Below, one piece after another: positions 11,386 through 22,357 of a stretch of 64,000 nucleotides of DNA (the first letter of the stretch is position 1; each line of letters starts with the position of its first letter). This DNA comes from Rhyacophila brunnea. Taxonomy: Eukaryota > Arthropoda > Insecta > Trichoptera > Rhyacophilidae. Below the pieces are notes generated by a model. The model had not been told where the DNA came from and did no database searches. It saw only the letters and a list, made by a program, of their open reading frames with translations. Both the position numbers and the translations under genes were made by a program. The stretch covers positions 62,001-126,000 of the forward strand of contig JAGYXB010000568.1 of assembly GCA_022495005.1 (NCBI GenBank). The letters are read 5' to 3'.

Positions 11386-11617
11386 TCCACTATGGCCGCG
11401 CGGCTTAAACGTCGGCCTATCGCATCGTGGGTTCCAGGTTTGAATCGTGGGTCTGGCAAGTACACATTGTTTTTCAATTTGTGTATGAGTATATGGACCT
11501 TATAGGTTGACCAAGTGGCTGACATACATTTATCGTAAAAACAAAATCTGTTAATACAGACCTCCTCCACTCTGTGGAGGGCCATAATATGATGTTATTA
11601 GAATCAGACATGGTCGG
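11386..11617 (+). mobile_element. SINE-A copy 3
   Basis: Head TATGGCCGCGCGGCTTAAAC, box B GGTTTGAATCG (mutated), body and end GAATCAGACATGGTCGG. No A-tail remains. More diverged than copies 1 and 2. Confidence 0.85.
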
Positions 11618-11689
11618 ATAATGACGATGATTACTTTTAGTCAACGAATAATTCACAAGACTTGGGAATGTATCATTCTATACAGGAAA

Positions 11690-12000
11690 CTCAGAAATAA
11701 TGGGAACTGAAATACATAACGGGTAAGGCGATAGCAGGTAACCGACTCGAGTAAGGAAGAATCCGGGTTAAACTTACACACGTGTCAAGAATACGTTATA
11801 CGTCGAATACTGAAAACTGCTCTCGGTTTATGCATTCACGTTCATTTAATGTTAGTGTATTACACACACTATTGCACGTGCATAATGCGTGCTTCATTTT
11901 CGTAGGACACTCACACATTCAAAACCCTGCATCAAGATGCGGCTTATTGAATATAGCCTATCGGTATTATATTTATTATCTGTTCTGTGATTCTATATAT
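11690..12000 (-). repeat. Rep-V copy 2
   Basis: Reverse complement of the 3170-3480 repeat: AATAATGGGAACTGAAATAC, CCTACGAAAATGAAGC on the minus strand, TAGGACACTCACACATTC. Opposite in orientation to copy 3 at 12795. Confidence 0.75.
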
Positions 12001-12215
12001 TGAACATACATAACTTGAAAACACCTCAGATCCACTAGAAAAAATCATATTTGAAAAAAATATGGGATTTGAACCCGTATCGCGCCAATATGCTTTAACA
12101 AATTAAGCTACGGGCCTCCTACTTAATTACGATAATTTTAACTTTTAAGTCAATATATAGTAATATGTTACATTATCAAATCTTGTGAATTATTTGTTCA
12201 AGTAGACGTTTTAAC
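12001..12215 (-). repeat. SINE-C copy
   Basis: Starts TTGAACATACATAACTTG. The minus strand carries box B GGGTTCAAATCCCA at about 12063-12077 and box A-like TAGCTTAATTTGTTAAAGCA. The right part (TGTTACATTATCAAATCTTG, TTATTTGTTCAA) is the SINE-C tail in opposite orientation, the same inverted layout as at 5590-5935. Confidence 0.6.
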
Positions 12216-12794
12216 AAAATATTTGGCGAGAGCCGGGTGTCAGTTAGTAATGAAGGTAATTAATGATTCCTTAATTTATAACACAAAAACCGATAGTCAA
12301 AATTAACGCAATTCGAGTTTGAACATGTCCAATAAAGTTATTATTTAAATACGTATTAAGGTAATTAAAAAATATTTTTATTAAGAAGGTAGGTATATAT
12401 TTATATGATATATATTTGTATATATGACTAAGGAAGAAGGTAGGTAATATAAACTCTAGATATGAAGCTAAATGGACTATATGGAGATCGATGCATTTTA
12501 TGGTTCATTTTGATTTACTTGCATTCGATCAAACTCGATTTTGAATGTTGTCAGCAAGGCAAACCACAACCGACTACTGTAAGTACTGCTCTCCAAAACG
12601 GTAATACTACGTACATTGCAAAATTTCTCATACCGGCCGGGTGAGTTACTTTGTAATTTCATTGGCGTATTTAAAAATTCTATGTACATTTTTTTATTAT
12701 TGAAACTACTAGAAAACCTTGGACCGTGTGGTACTTGAACTCACATCTGTCACTTTTTGGGTGAGCGCCACAGAACAAATAATATAGAATTCCG
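12216..12794. other. Intergenic
   Basis: No gene supported. 12715-12780 has a degenerate box B-like GTACTTGAACTCACATC (minus) that may be another SINE head. Confidence 0.35.
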
Positions 12795-13062
12795 ATAGTC
12801 TTTATTTATACCAATACAGTAAATTTTGACGAATAGGTTTGAATGTGTGATTGTCCTACGAAAATGAGCCACGCATTATAGACGTGCAATAGTAACCAAT
12901 ATTTAAATGAGCGTCAATGCATAAATCGAGAGCAGTATTCGATTTCGTATTCTTGACACTTGTTTAAATTTATTCCGTATTCTTCCTTACTCAAGATCCG
13001 TTGCCTGCTTCTCCTTACCCGTTAGGTATTTCAGTTACCATTATTTCTGAGTTTCTGGTAAG
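12795..13062 (+). repeat. Rep-V copy 3
   Basis: TTTGAATGTGTGATTGTCCT, GAGCGTCAATGCATAAATCG and TATTTCAGTTACCATTATTT match copies 1 and 2. Confidence 0.72.
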
Positions 13063-13429
13063 GGCTCTATCCTTTTAGTTATCGATAGGTCTATGATTCA
13101 TTCAAATTATTTATAATAATTTATATATTATTACAATAGTATTAAAAAAAATTCCAATCGAAAAAAATATTAATTTTAATAATTTCATTATTCACAGGTA
13201 CAAAAATGTCAATCATAGCCCCCCCCCCGACAAATGGTGCTGACAGGGCTTTTTCCTGGAGGCCTGGTATGATCGGATCGAAGAACTATGTGATATTATA
13301 AACATGTACCTACACATCACACATTTTTTCCGATAGTACAACAGATAGTAACACTTTAAAGTGGGTGGTTTTGCAATACAATTTAAGATGATATGATATG
13401 GAAATGAGCAGTACACATAACTCGAAGAA

Positions 13430-13640
13430 AGGACAATCGCTAGACAAATCTAGACATCGAATGGTACCCAAGAGGTACAAAACGCCCGCAAGGTAGACCT
13501 AGAGGCCGTTGGGTCGATGAAATGATTAAGTTTTTAGGAAGTACGTGGCAACGCAACGCACAGGACTGAGAAACGTGGAATCAGCTTGGAGAGGACTTCA
13601 TCCAGCAGTGGATAGATTCAGGCTGATGATGATGAAGTAT
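13430..13640 (+). pseudogene. RTE-clade LINE C-terminal fragment
   Basis: Translating from TGGTACCCAAGAGG gives a Gly/Arg/Pro-rich stretch (RPQGRPRGRWVDEM), then NQLGEDFIQQWIDSG and a stop. This is the usual C-terminus of RTE elements (consensus ending like LEEAFAQQW). One in-frame TGA interrupts it. It ends in a TGATGATGATGA microsatellite, as RTE elements typically do. 5'-truncated. Confidence 0.78.
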
Positions 13641-13847
13641 AATCAAATGATAATTTAAGTATATTATATTGTAACACGATTTAGTGTGTTTCCTGATTAA
13701 TCAAAATATGTATTTATCAAATATGGCGAGGGGTTGCGATCAATGCTTCATAATATAATTCCGAGTGGCAGTAACTCAACAATTTAAATCGATTTATTTG
13801 AAAGTACAAAATAAACGCTACCTTTACCTTTAATACCTTTAATTTTA

Positions 13848-13891
13848 CCTTGCGAACCCCTGGGGCTCCGCGGAATACTATTTGAGAAACG
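13848..13891. mobile_element. hAT terminus fragment
   Basis: The reverse complement reads CAGCGTTTCTCAAATAGTAT then CCGCGGAGCCCCAGGGG, a typical hAT terminal repeat. The partner end was not found. 13896-13960 resembles an internal block of the 10334 hAT (CTTAGCGAT ... GGATGTGGG). Confidence 0.55.
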
Positions 13892-13899
13892 CTGCTCAT

Positions 13900-14869
13900 A
13901 ACCTTAGCGATATAAGGTGGCCTGTCAAAGATCCTGGGTCCGCTTAAGGATGTGGGGGCTTTGATGATCGAGATTAGACAGTCAAAGTGTTTTTTTTTTT
14001 TTTTTTTAATTCAGAACTGTTTTTAATTTTGTCACATGGACAAAAAAACATTTTACATTATTTACAAGATAGATCGACGACTTTATAATAAGTGAACGCC
14101 ACTGTTTGCCTTTATCCACCATTGGCTTCTTGTATCTTTTTGCCCAAGAAAAGTAGATAGGCATTTGTTTACCAATCATGTGCGACATGAATGCATGTTT
14201 GCCAATTAATTTTGCTCTACCTTTAAGGCAAAAACGCTTACATTAATGTCCAAACATTCAATATATTCCGAACATATTGTTTGCTATCGATGAAAATGAT
14301 TTGAGTGACCACCGATAAGGATATAACCGATCCAAAATATCAATGATAGATACTAACAGTAAAATATATCAATGCTGTATTAGTTTATTGTAAAATGTGG
14401 TTTAATAATAAAATATTTATTGTATCAAAAATTTAACAATATGTATTGTACTAGAACTAGAATATTGTAATTTATAAATTACTAATAGACGCTGCAAATA
14501 AAGAATTAAAATAGACCTTCGTAAATAAACCTGTTCATAATAATATAATGTTTGAGACTTCTTGCTATATATTGAGAATGGCCAATGAGCCTGAAAATGT
14601 CGAGAAAAAAAGGAAGAAGATCACAATGATGACAACCCAAAAGTCAATTACGTAACCCTGCTTCGGTTTTCTATGAAGCAGACGAGGCGATTGTAAATCA
14701 TATAAAGATTTCCCAATTTTAATGTAAAAAAATGACTCATGACTTTTTAAAGTCCTGGCAACATACCTAACTATAAATTAGTATATTTTTACTTACTTTT
14801 TATTTACTCCCTAGTTTTTCGGAAGGGGGTATCCAAACATGTCAGCGCACGTAAACAGTCACTGTATTT
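13900..14869. other. Intergenic
   Basis: Contains a T-homopolymer at about 13991-14008 and no supported gene. Confidence 0.45.
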
Positions 14870-15025
14870 TTTTATTGTGTTAACTATCAATTTATGGTGG
14901 AACTGCATTCATTGTATTATTGATTAATTTAATAAAACGAAAAAATTTCAGTACCTATTCTACTTTTATTACTTAATAAATATGGACCGGTTTCGTCCGT
15001 CTCAGAGGGACATTATCAACTGAAT
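14870..15025 (+). repeat. Rep-G copy 1
   Basis: GTTAACTATCAATTTATGGT, TTAATAAAACG and GGACCGGTTTCGTCCGTCTC match the palindromic copy at 18780-19010; the last part matches 40985-41065. Confidence 0.7.
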
Positions 15026-15224
15026 AATATTTATAAAACAGATATTTACAAAAACAAATTTAATAATACAAAACAAATAATCTCACAATACAGCATTATC
15101 CGTCCAATAGTGATTTGTCACGAACAATTAAATTAAAATTAATGAGATAATGACAAAATATTCTAAAATTACTAACATCACACAAAACAAAAAATGAAGC
15201 AAAAAGCTATATTATATACATTGC

Positions 15225-15413
15225 AATACATAGCGCAGTCCACGTAGGGGCCCCGAGTTCGACTCGGTGAGGTCACAACGTAATTATGTGATTTTATTAA
15301 GACCTGGGTGTTTGTGATTGCTTCTCTTATCTTCTATTACTAATTACATCACTATTACACTATACTACTGTCATTTGGAATCATGCTCTGTTGTAGTGTT
15401 AAAAAATAAAAAT
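15225..15413 (+). mobile_element. SINE-B copy
   Basis: tRNA-like head ATAGCGCAGTCCACG, box B GAGTTCGACTCGG, then TTATGTGATTTTATTAAGAC, CTGGGTGTTTGTGATTG and a 3' part CTACTGTCATTTGG...TTGTAGTGTTAAAAAATAAA. Tail differs from the LINE-like tail of the 23435 copy. Confidence 0.72.
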
Positions 15414-15429
15414 AAAAAAATCTACTATT

Positions 15430-15654
15430 TATTCACGTATTCATTATCGAGAACCCGATGTGGGTCTTCAGGAAACGTCTCCTCTTCCGTCTGTCTGCCA
15501 CAAGTTCCCTCCACCACCTTAGTCCCAAGTATATGGCGCCTCTTTCTACGTAATCCAATCACTGTGGTCTCTTAAGTCTATCGACCTTATTTTTGTTTTG
15601 TATCCTTGAGACATGGCCTGCCCGACGGAGGTGCCCCCATGAGAGAATCACGCA
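15430..15654 (-). pseudogene. Possible LINE C-terminal fragment
   Basis: The minus strand encodes SWGHLRRAGHVSRIQNK and later WRELVADRRKRRRF, reminiscent of the LRWLGHVxR...DRxxW region near the C-terminus of RTE/CR1-type proteins. Short and broken; weak call. Confidence 0.35.
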
Positions 15655-16225
15655 TTGCAGCCATGATTTATTCGGGATCAGAACCCTTTCAGCGCTCGAA
15701 ATGGAAAATTTTACAAACCGGAGCGTTCAATAGTTTTCCGGAAATATTCAGTTATCTAATTTTATAAAAATAAATGTGTTAGATTTTTTGTTATAATATG
15801 GCCTAGCCTCAAATGGTCAAATTATTTTTTTCACGAGACGGAGCGATAATTTTGGGGATGGCATGAACCGGAACGGCGCTATGGTGCGTTCCGGTCCATT
15901 TCGAGCCCTGAACCCTTTCCTCGTGTCAAGCCTATCAGGCACCATTAGCGATGAGTGCAAGACTAGTCAATGCGCTCCCCAAAGATGTAGACATTTTCGG
16001 TAACATGCTATGTATTTTGTATTCGAAATTTTATATTTCTGTATACAATTGTACTTAATTATATTATGTTTTTTTTTAATTATTATTATTTTTATTATTT
16101 TATATATTCTCTTCTTCTCTCTTGTGAGGGTAATATTTGTTATAGTGTAAATCTCATGTTGTGTACGTCTTGAATTTAGATTTGTTATGTCCACAATGTT
16201 TTGTTTTCTTAAATGAATAAATATA
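15655..16225 (+). pseudogene. Jockey-type LINE 3' end, copy 2, split by a hAT
   Basis: 15655-15689 plus 15911-16225 continue each other and match the 35515 copy: codons for the Trp/Gly-rich FWIG region, LVNALPKD (15970-15992) and a 3' UTR with CTTCTCTCTTGTGAGGGTAA ending TTAAATGAATAAATA. The hAT at 15690-15910 splits it. 5'-truncated. Confidence 0.78.
15690..15910. mobile_element. Non-autonomous hAT element, 221 bp
   Basis: Termini CAGCGCTCGAAATGGA and (inverted) CAGGGCTCGAAATGGA, flanked by exact 8-bp duplications AACCCTTT at 15682-15689 and 15911-15918. Removing it with one duplication restores the Jockey sequence as seen at 35515-36150. A related right end lies at 50520-50599. Confidence 0.92.
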
Positions 16226-16226
16226 T

Positions 16227-16285
16227 TGTGACATTACCGGGAATCGAATGCAGAACCCCATGGTATGAGAAACCAGTGCCAAGCG
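16227..16285 (-). repeat. tRNA-like SINE head fragment
   Basis: The minus strand shows box B GCATTCGATTCCCGG preceded by GGTTTCTCATACCATGGGG. SINE-B-like head without body. Confidence 0.4.
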
Positions 16286-16287
16286 TA

Positions 16288-16664
16288 TTAAGGCTATACC
16301 TCAGTCGAAGCATGGTCTAAAAAGATCGTGGCTAGGCGATGCGCGGATTGCGGGTCGCGGGTGCAAATGATGCATGCCGAAAGAAAACATGCATAAAAGT
16401 TCAACATGCGTCCTTTTTATGTTATGTTTATTATTATATTCGTAATAATAATAATATATTCATTGACATGTTTTCTTTTTCAAGTAAATGGGTAACGTTT
16501 TTAGTCATATTTACACGATTTAAGAATTAAAACCCCCGTCGCCATCACGAAACAAATTGACGTTTTGACACCTCGACGTTCGCTGTCCGAATGCCAGCGA
16601 GTCCAAAATTTCATCGCGCCTATAGTTGAAAATTATTTTCTGTTTCACTGATGTATCGTTTTAA
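16288..16664. mobile_element. MITE-T copy 1 (377 bp, TTAA-flanked)
   Basis: Bounded by TTAA at 16288-16291 and 16661-16664. Ends GGCTATACCTCAGTCGAAGC and inverted AACGATACATCAGTGAAAC are imperfect inverted repeats. The interior (GATCGTGGCTAGGCGATGCG, CAAGTAAATGGGTAACG, GCGAGTCCAAAATTTCATCG) matches copies at 48862 and 50099 end to end. TTAA targets suggest piggyBac-type mobilisation. Confidence 0.8.
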
Positions 16665-17853
16665 GCTATTGGTACTGAAAAACTGAGTGACAATGGTAGT
16701 AAGTACGTATATATTTATTTTAACGGATAATGGTTTGATTCAATTAGGTAAGTACAAAAGTTTTTTGTCGCAAAACTCGCCTTTATTTAAAACACCGTCA
16801 CGTTACAGATTTAATTGATACAAATCTAAGCGATTGGTTCAAACATGAGTGACCATGGAGTTTTTTTTCTACCTCCGCTTTATGTGAACTGTGTTACGGG
16901 AGCGATCATAAAAACAAAATGTCCGATTCTGTGGGAAAATTTCGAGAAAAATAAGAGCTATATGACGGAATCGTTCAGCGAAAAAGATCGCGAGACTTGC
17001 CAACTGAATTAATCTGCAAGTGTTTGATTTAAGACCGATTGATTTGTTGTTTAAACGACTCATTTGCACCTCTCATGGCGTATACATGAAACGTAATTGA
17101 ATGAATAAGGTATGCCTCGTATAATTACTTTGAGTATTTTTATGTAATTAGCTGTATTGACTTAGTGATTATTGCATATTCATTTAATCATTCCATTACA
17201 TGTCGTAAAGTATTATTTCTTAATTGATATTTAAAATTATTGAATTGATTCCATTCATCGTTACTAACTTAGCGTTATTAGTATGACGTGAATGAATTTT
17301 TTATATGTGATATTAAACACAAACCGTTCTAACTTCTCCACTGTTTATATAAAAATTAGTAGGTCATTTTTTTGTTTTTCACGGGGTCTTTATGAAGAAT
17401 CTATAGCACGAATATTTTTTTTGCTGGCACGCGAATTGTAGAATTTAAAAATATCGACGATATACCCATAGGGTTGTCAACCATCCCGGAAAAGAAAATT
17501 CTGTCCAGCATAATGTAATAATTTCCCAATTTAATAATCAAATTTTTTCAAAACGGTTGAGGTTAGAAATAACGGCTGTGATCGAGAAGTATAGTTGTAG
17601 AAATATAATCAGAGAAAACTTACTATCTTAAATCTCAAGAGTAATAACCAAGTAATTTTGATATATCGGTTATATAAGCCGAAAGAGCTAAAAAACGTAG
17701 CTCAAAAATTGCTGAAATAATTAAAAATATCTTCACTTTCATTGTCAACGGAATTTGTTAATTTTCTCGAGAATTCTGGAAACATCAAAAAAGTATTCTC
17801 AAAAAAATAAAAAAAAGTCAAAAATTACAAACTCTAGTTTGAACTGTAGTGCC
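16665..17853. other. Intergenic
   Basis: No gene or repeat supported; only short incidental ORFs. Confidence 0.45.
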
Positions 17854-18036
17854 CAGGAGCGGGTCTAGCGGTAAGCGGACTAAGCGGCCGCGTGGGGCTC
17901 CGAGGTACCAAGATGCCCCGAAGGGACCTGAGATCTTGGAATGTCTTTAAAGAATTGTCTTACAGACGGATTTTGATATTTTTTTTAAAGACTAAATACT
18001 ACTAGTAAATCACTACAAACAGTGGAATGAGAACTA

Positions 18037-18742
18037 TTGAAAGGATCTATCCTACAAAAGTCATTAGAAAATTTCATCAATAATTTTCGAGAAGAACAAG
18101 AAAAAGTTGAAAAAGAGGTAACTGATTTATCAGGATTATCCTTTTTAATGATGAATATGGAAAAACTCGCAGACTACAAAATAAAATGTTTATTGATGAA
18201 AACAAAGAAGTCGGATATGAATTTACAACTAGAGAAGATTTCAAAGTAAATTCATTTTATGTCGTATGTGATAAGACCGAGGCAGAACTATCGCAAAAAA
18301 CACAAACATATGAAATAGTTATAGAGCCTTTTAGAATATTTTTTTGATTGGAATCTATCAATAGAAGAAAAAAAGGAAGCGATAAAAAAGTTGATGGATA
18401 TTTACAAAGAGGACATTGGTTTTTGTACTTTTGAAGATGAATTTGAGCATTTTTTAATATTCCTAAAGAAAACAAGGACACTATTAAAACCACACCAGAC
18501 ATCCATCGAGCCGCCAAAGAAATGTCTTGCACATTTCCAAATGTAGCAATACTATTGATTTTTTTTAACAATCCCCTTATCTAATGCGTCAGGTGAAAGA
18601 TCGTTTTCTGTTTTAAAGCGTGTAAAAAAATATTTGAAAAGTGCCTACTATGGGAGAAGAAAGATTAAATAGTATGGCCATTTCGTATATAGAGCAAGAA
18701 ATTTTAAACCGAATTGACGAATTTGCAAGAAATAAAGCATGA
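18037..18742 (+). pseudogene. hAT-family transposase remnant (ZMYM1-like)
   Basis: Several frames piece together a C-terminal hAT transposase. An N-terminal block (18037-18246) has QKSLENFINNFREEQ. Near 18585-18650 the motif ASGERSFSVLKRVKKYL is the core of the hAT C-terminal dimerisation domain. After a frameshift comes MGEERLNSMAISYIEQEI, and a stop at 18740-18742. This matches hAT proteins often annotated in insects as zinc finger MYM-type protein 1-like. Several frameshifts and the absence of the N-terminal zinc finger make it non-functional. DNA binding and cut-and-paste transposition are the family role, not shown here. Confidence 0.82.
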
Positions 18743-18779
18743 CAAAAATTTATTTAAAAAACATGTTTTTTTTATTCTA

Positions 18780-19010
18780 TTTCTATTCTTTTATTTTGTT
18801 AACTGTCAATTCATGGTGGAACTGCATTGTATTGTTGTTTAATTCAATAAAACGCTTTTTTGTAGTACTTATTCCACTTCTAATCAATAAATTAGGACCA
18901 GTTTCGTCCGCCTCAGTTGAAAATGTCTATCTGAGGCGGACGAAACCGGTCCTAATTTAGTGAATAAAAGTGGAATTAGTACTACAAAAAAAATTGCGTT
19001 TTATTATTTC
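18780..19010. repeat. Rep-G palindromic copy
   Basis: 18850-18915 (TTTTGTAGTACTTATTCCAC ... AGTTTCGTCCGCCTCAG) is followed after about 14 nt by its near-exact reverse complement (CTGAGGCGGACGAAACCGGT ... TAGTACTACAAAA). The left outer part matches Rep-G copy 1. A head-to-head pair inside the hAT remnant. Confidence 0.82.
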
Positions 19011-19214
19011 TATTCTTATGTTATATTTTATGTTAATAAATTAATGAGAGTTTTTATGTATAAAACGTTTTTTTTCTAATTTGATTTGGGGGCCCCGAAA
19101 GTTTTACCGCTCATGGCCTCCACTTGACTTAATCTGCCCTTGGTAGTTCCTGGCAAAAAATGAAAAGAAAGCTAAATCTGACTACGAGAAGTTCTATTTT
19201 GGGGAGGAAACTAT

Positions 19215-19350
19215 GCATTTCCTCTATTAGGTGCATATCTGAGGTAGGTATTTTAAAATTATATACGTTCAATATAAAGAATAGTACATTCTCAAATCAT
19301 GTAGATTATTCGTTGAATAAAAGTAATAGTTTATTAAATACTAAAATTGA
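19215..19350 (+). repeat. SINE-C tail fragment
   Basis: TACGTTCAATATAAAGAATA, GTACATTCTCAAATCATG and TTATTCGTTGAATAAA match SINE-C 3' ends elsewhere. Confidence 0.6.
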
Positions 19351-19654
19351 AGAGCTGTGTCCTGTTGAATCATATATCCAAAAAACATAAATGAATTTCT
19401 ATTGTATCTTAAAATAAAGCCAAAATGCATTTTAATAAAACTCAAAAGTAAATTCCAAATTTGGTCTCATAAATAATTGATCGGCACATAAATAAAATAT
19501 ATTTTCGGAAATTTTATTCTTAACATGCGCTATGTATCCATCATGCATGAAATTCTTGGCGTATAATATAAATTTGCTTGCCGGTTATAAAAAAAATGTG
19601 GCGCTCAGCATCAAACACCTCCAAAACGGTTATGTTAGACATATTATATATTTT

Positions 19655-19935
19655 ATTTTTAATTAACTATTTTTTTATTCAACGGATAATTCAAAAGATT
19701 TAACAATGAAACATTCTAATTATTGAACATACATTATTTGTATAACACTTCTGAGAAAATAATATATTATAACCAAAGAGATTGGACTCCTCCCACCTCT
19801 TTGATTATAACCAATAGAAAAAAAATCTTTTTTTGAAAAAAGTAAGACATTCAATAGGAATCGAACCTGTATCTTTCGGGTTTCACGTTAATGCACATAT
19901 ACCACTAGGCTATATGCGTAATACTTAATTGCGAC
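19655..19935 (-). mobile_element. SINE-C copy
   Basis: Minus-strand head TATAGCCTAGTGGTATATGT with box B CAGGTTCGATTCCTA (about 19858-19872). The body passes through TTTTTTTCAAAAAAAG to the tail (on +) TTATTCAACGGATAATTC at about 19676. A short inverted repeat around 19765-19815 (AACCAAAGAGATTGG ... CTTTGATTATAACC) is an extra duplication. Confidence 0.68.
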
Positions 19936-20127
19936 AAATTTTAATTAATGGCTCTACTTTCTGAAGCGCTTTTGTAAATAGTATTGTCTATTAGTGATGA
20001 TTTATGAAATACGGAAATAAATATACTGATATTATACACAATAGTGCGTGCGATTCTTTACCCGCACCATTTCTCATATTGTTGGAAACTTTCTGAGTTC
20101 CCCGGTTGGAAATAATTGACACATAAT

Positions 20128-20187
20128 CAGTGATGTCCCTAGGCAAAGTGCCGCTCTTATGCAGACTTAGAATGATGTCCTCTTTCA
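20128..20187 (+). mobile_element. hAT end fragment
   Basis: CAGTGATGTCCCTAGGCAAA followed by GTGCCGCTC matches the left terminus of the intact hAT MITE at 43328 (CAGTGACGTCCCTAGACAAA). The rest is replaced by Rep-K copy 4, which appears inserted in it. Confidence 0.6.
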
Positions 20188-20189
20188 TT

Positions 20190-20678
20190 TTACCGCGTTT
20201 TTATTAGCTCGTATTCTTGTTTGTCCGGTGGTTGTTTATCCAGTACAAATCTTGCGATCGATTTTTAACGAACTTCCCGACTAGCTAGACATTTGAAACT
20301 TTTAGAATATATCAAAACACAATGCCAATGCATTCTTTTAATACTTTTAGCCATATTTAAGTAGAATTGAATTCATCTTCAGTTAATTCTGTTTTGTATG
20401 AAAAGTTATTTCGGAAGAAATCCGTAATTCAATCCACTATTATTGGTTGCTAGGGGCTGGGGTCCTAGCAACTAAATTATTTATATTTACGTGCGTTACT
20501 ATGGAAATAATGACATTTCTGTATTCTATAATATTTGTTTGTTTATTGCAAAATAGCAAAAAATGATTTGTTGACAATTGCCTTATTAAATTTGTCCTAA
20601 ATTATTAATACATTTATATGATTCAACAGAAAATTTAAAAAAGTGGTATATAAAAAGTTCTTTTTATCTTGTAATTTA
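20190..20678 (-). repeat. Rep-K copy 4
   Basis: Reverse orientation: CGCGTTTTTATTAGCTCGTA at the left, CTAGCTAGACATTTGAAAC, the GTTGCTAG hairpin, and TTTTTATCTTGTAATT at the right. Confidence 0.75.
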
Positions 20679-21409
20679 ATACATCTTGTAAAAGAAAAAG
20701 AAATGCTCAAATCCCCATAATATATGATCTTTTTTGGGCACTCATTACACTATTCATCGAAATAATCTACTTGCGTGCAAAGAGCCTACTGCGACAGGCT
20801 ATGGAAAAACTACGCATCAGTATAAAGTGCGGGTATTCATAACTTCTCCTACTCTCACTCATGTGGAAAAACACGAATGGATAAAGTGATATGAGTAGGT
20901 AACCTGAGGTTTTTCTCGATTATTTTGAAAACAATTTTCACTTAAGCTGGTTAAGGAAAATACAAATAAAAATGATTAATGATTCCCTTTCTGAATTAAT
21001 GAAAACATTCTATATTATTATAAGTGAATGTACACAAGTTTTTATGTGTTTACGACTGTGGCTCTATTGTGATCCACGCGTTGAATATGCCTGATATAAA
21101 AGTTCCGAATAAAACAGACCTAGTATTATCAAAGAAAGATAAGTATTATCAAAGGTACCTCACAAATAAAACAAGATAATATATGCGAATTTGTACCTTC
21201 ACATTAGCTTACGAAATCACTTGGGCGTAGCAAAACATTGAAAGAGTGCATGTATCGTATTGTTTTGTATTTTCGGTAAGTAGCCGCAGTAAAAAGATTA
21301 TTTGGCAAGTTATAGTGATATTAACAAAAGATGATAAGTACGCCAGAAATTAAAGTGAAATTATTGATAATAAAATATAATTTATGGACGTATTAATAAG
21401 AATAATATA
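20679..21409. other. Intergenic
   Basis: No supported gene or repeat. Confidence 0.45.
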
Positions 21410-22357
21410 TTAAATGTTCGTAAATGTTGTATACAGTGTTCATTTGATGTACGTTCAATCTTGGAAATACATAGGTTTAATGAAGTATATAATATTGTGA
21501 TATAAATAATAATGTGAAGGTAAAACAGTTTTATTTATTTATGAAAAGATAACAAATAAAATACAATTTCAAATAAAATAAATATAGGTACCTATAACAT
21601 ATTGTGTTGAAGAAAATAAAGATTTATTAAGTAATTAAAACATTATTCTGAATAATATACCCGAAGTAATCTCCAGAATAGAATTTTCTGGTAATACGCA
21701 ATGGTTTACTTTCTATAAAAAGAAGAAAGTTTAGGTGTAAATGGCTGAAACGTCTAACTAAATGTTTCTTGATTTATTTATTTTATTTAAAATTCACTTT
21801 ACGGATGTTACCTGCATCGTAAATATTATGTGGAATTCTTAATTTATGTTAAACTATGTAAAAATCTTAACGATTTTTATTTATAAAATTTCGTAAAATC
21901 AATATTGTGTTTAGTGTTCAAATATATTATATGAAATTGCTTTTTCTTATAGTAAAGAATTAATGAATGGGTTAGCGAGATTTCAAATAGTAAAGCAAAT
22001 CATGGTATATGGCATTTCCTCTTCATAACTCTAATTAGTCAGGCAAATATGAAACTGCCGTAAAACGTATGAGGTTATGGTGGAATTACTTTGTTAAAAG
22101 TGCGAAGCATTGTTTTTTTTTCAATTTTTCTCATTTTTATTAATTGACGTGAAAAAATAAAATGAATTGGAAACTTACACATTGGTAATAAGTCAAACTT
22201 CATTCAAACTCAGTTTATTTTTATTTATGTTTTCTGTTATATTTTCGTTTTAATTTATTTTCCATAAAAATTGATATAAAAAATAAATCCCGAAAGTTTT
22301 GGGATTATGTTTATCAATCCCGGGATTCATAGGTATCGAAAATAGCTCGGGATTGGA
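21410..22357 (+). mobile_element. hAT-C copy 3 (ends degraded)
   Basis: Matches 58010-58560: GTACGTTCAATCTTGGAAAT, GGGTTAGCGAGATTTCAAAT, AAGTGCGAAGCATTG, then TCCCGAAAGTTTTGGGATTA, ATCAATCCCGGGATTCATAG and GGGATTGGAA. The final CCCTA of the terminus is lost, and the left end is not defined. Confidence 0.68.

Larger units (their letters stand above)
17854..19152 (+). mobile_element. Degraded autonomous-type hAT element (approximate ends)
   Basis: Left end CAGGAGCGGGTCTAGCGGTA and right end (inverted) CAGGAACTACCAAGGGCAGA, with GGGGCTCCG / GGGGCCCC subterminal blocks, enclose a hAT transposase remnant. No convincing 8-bp duplication was found, so boundaries are provisional. Confidence 0.55.

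Noticed and set aside
18037..18742. Host ZMYM1-like gene
   Set aside because: Multiple frameshifts, no zinc finger part, and hAT-like ends nearby indicate a transposase relic.
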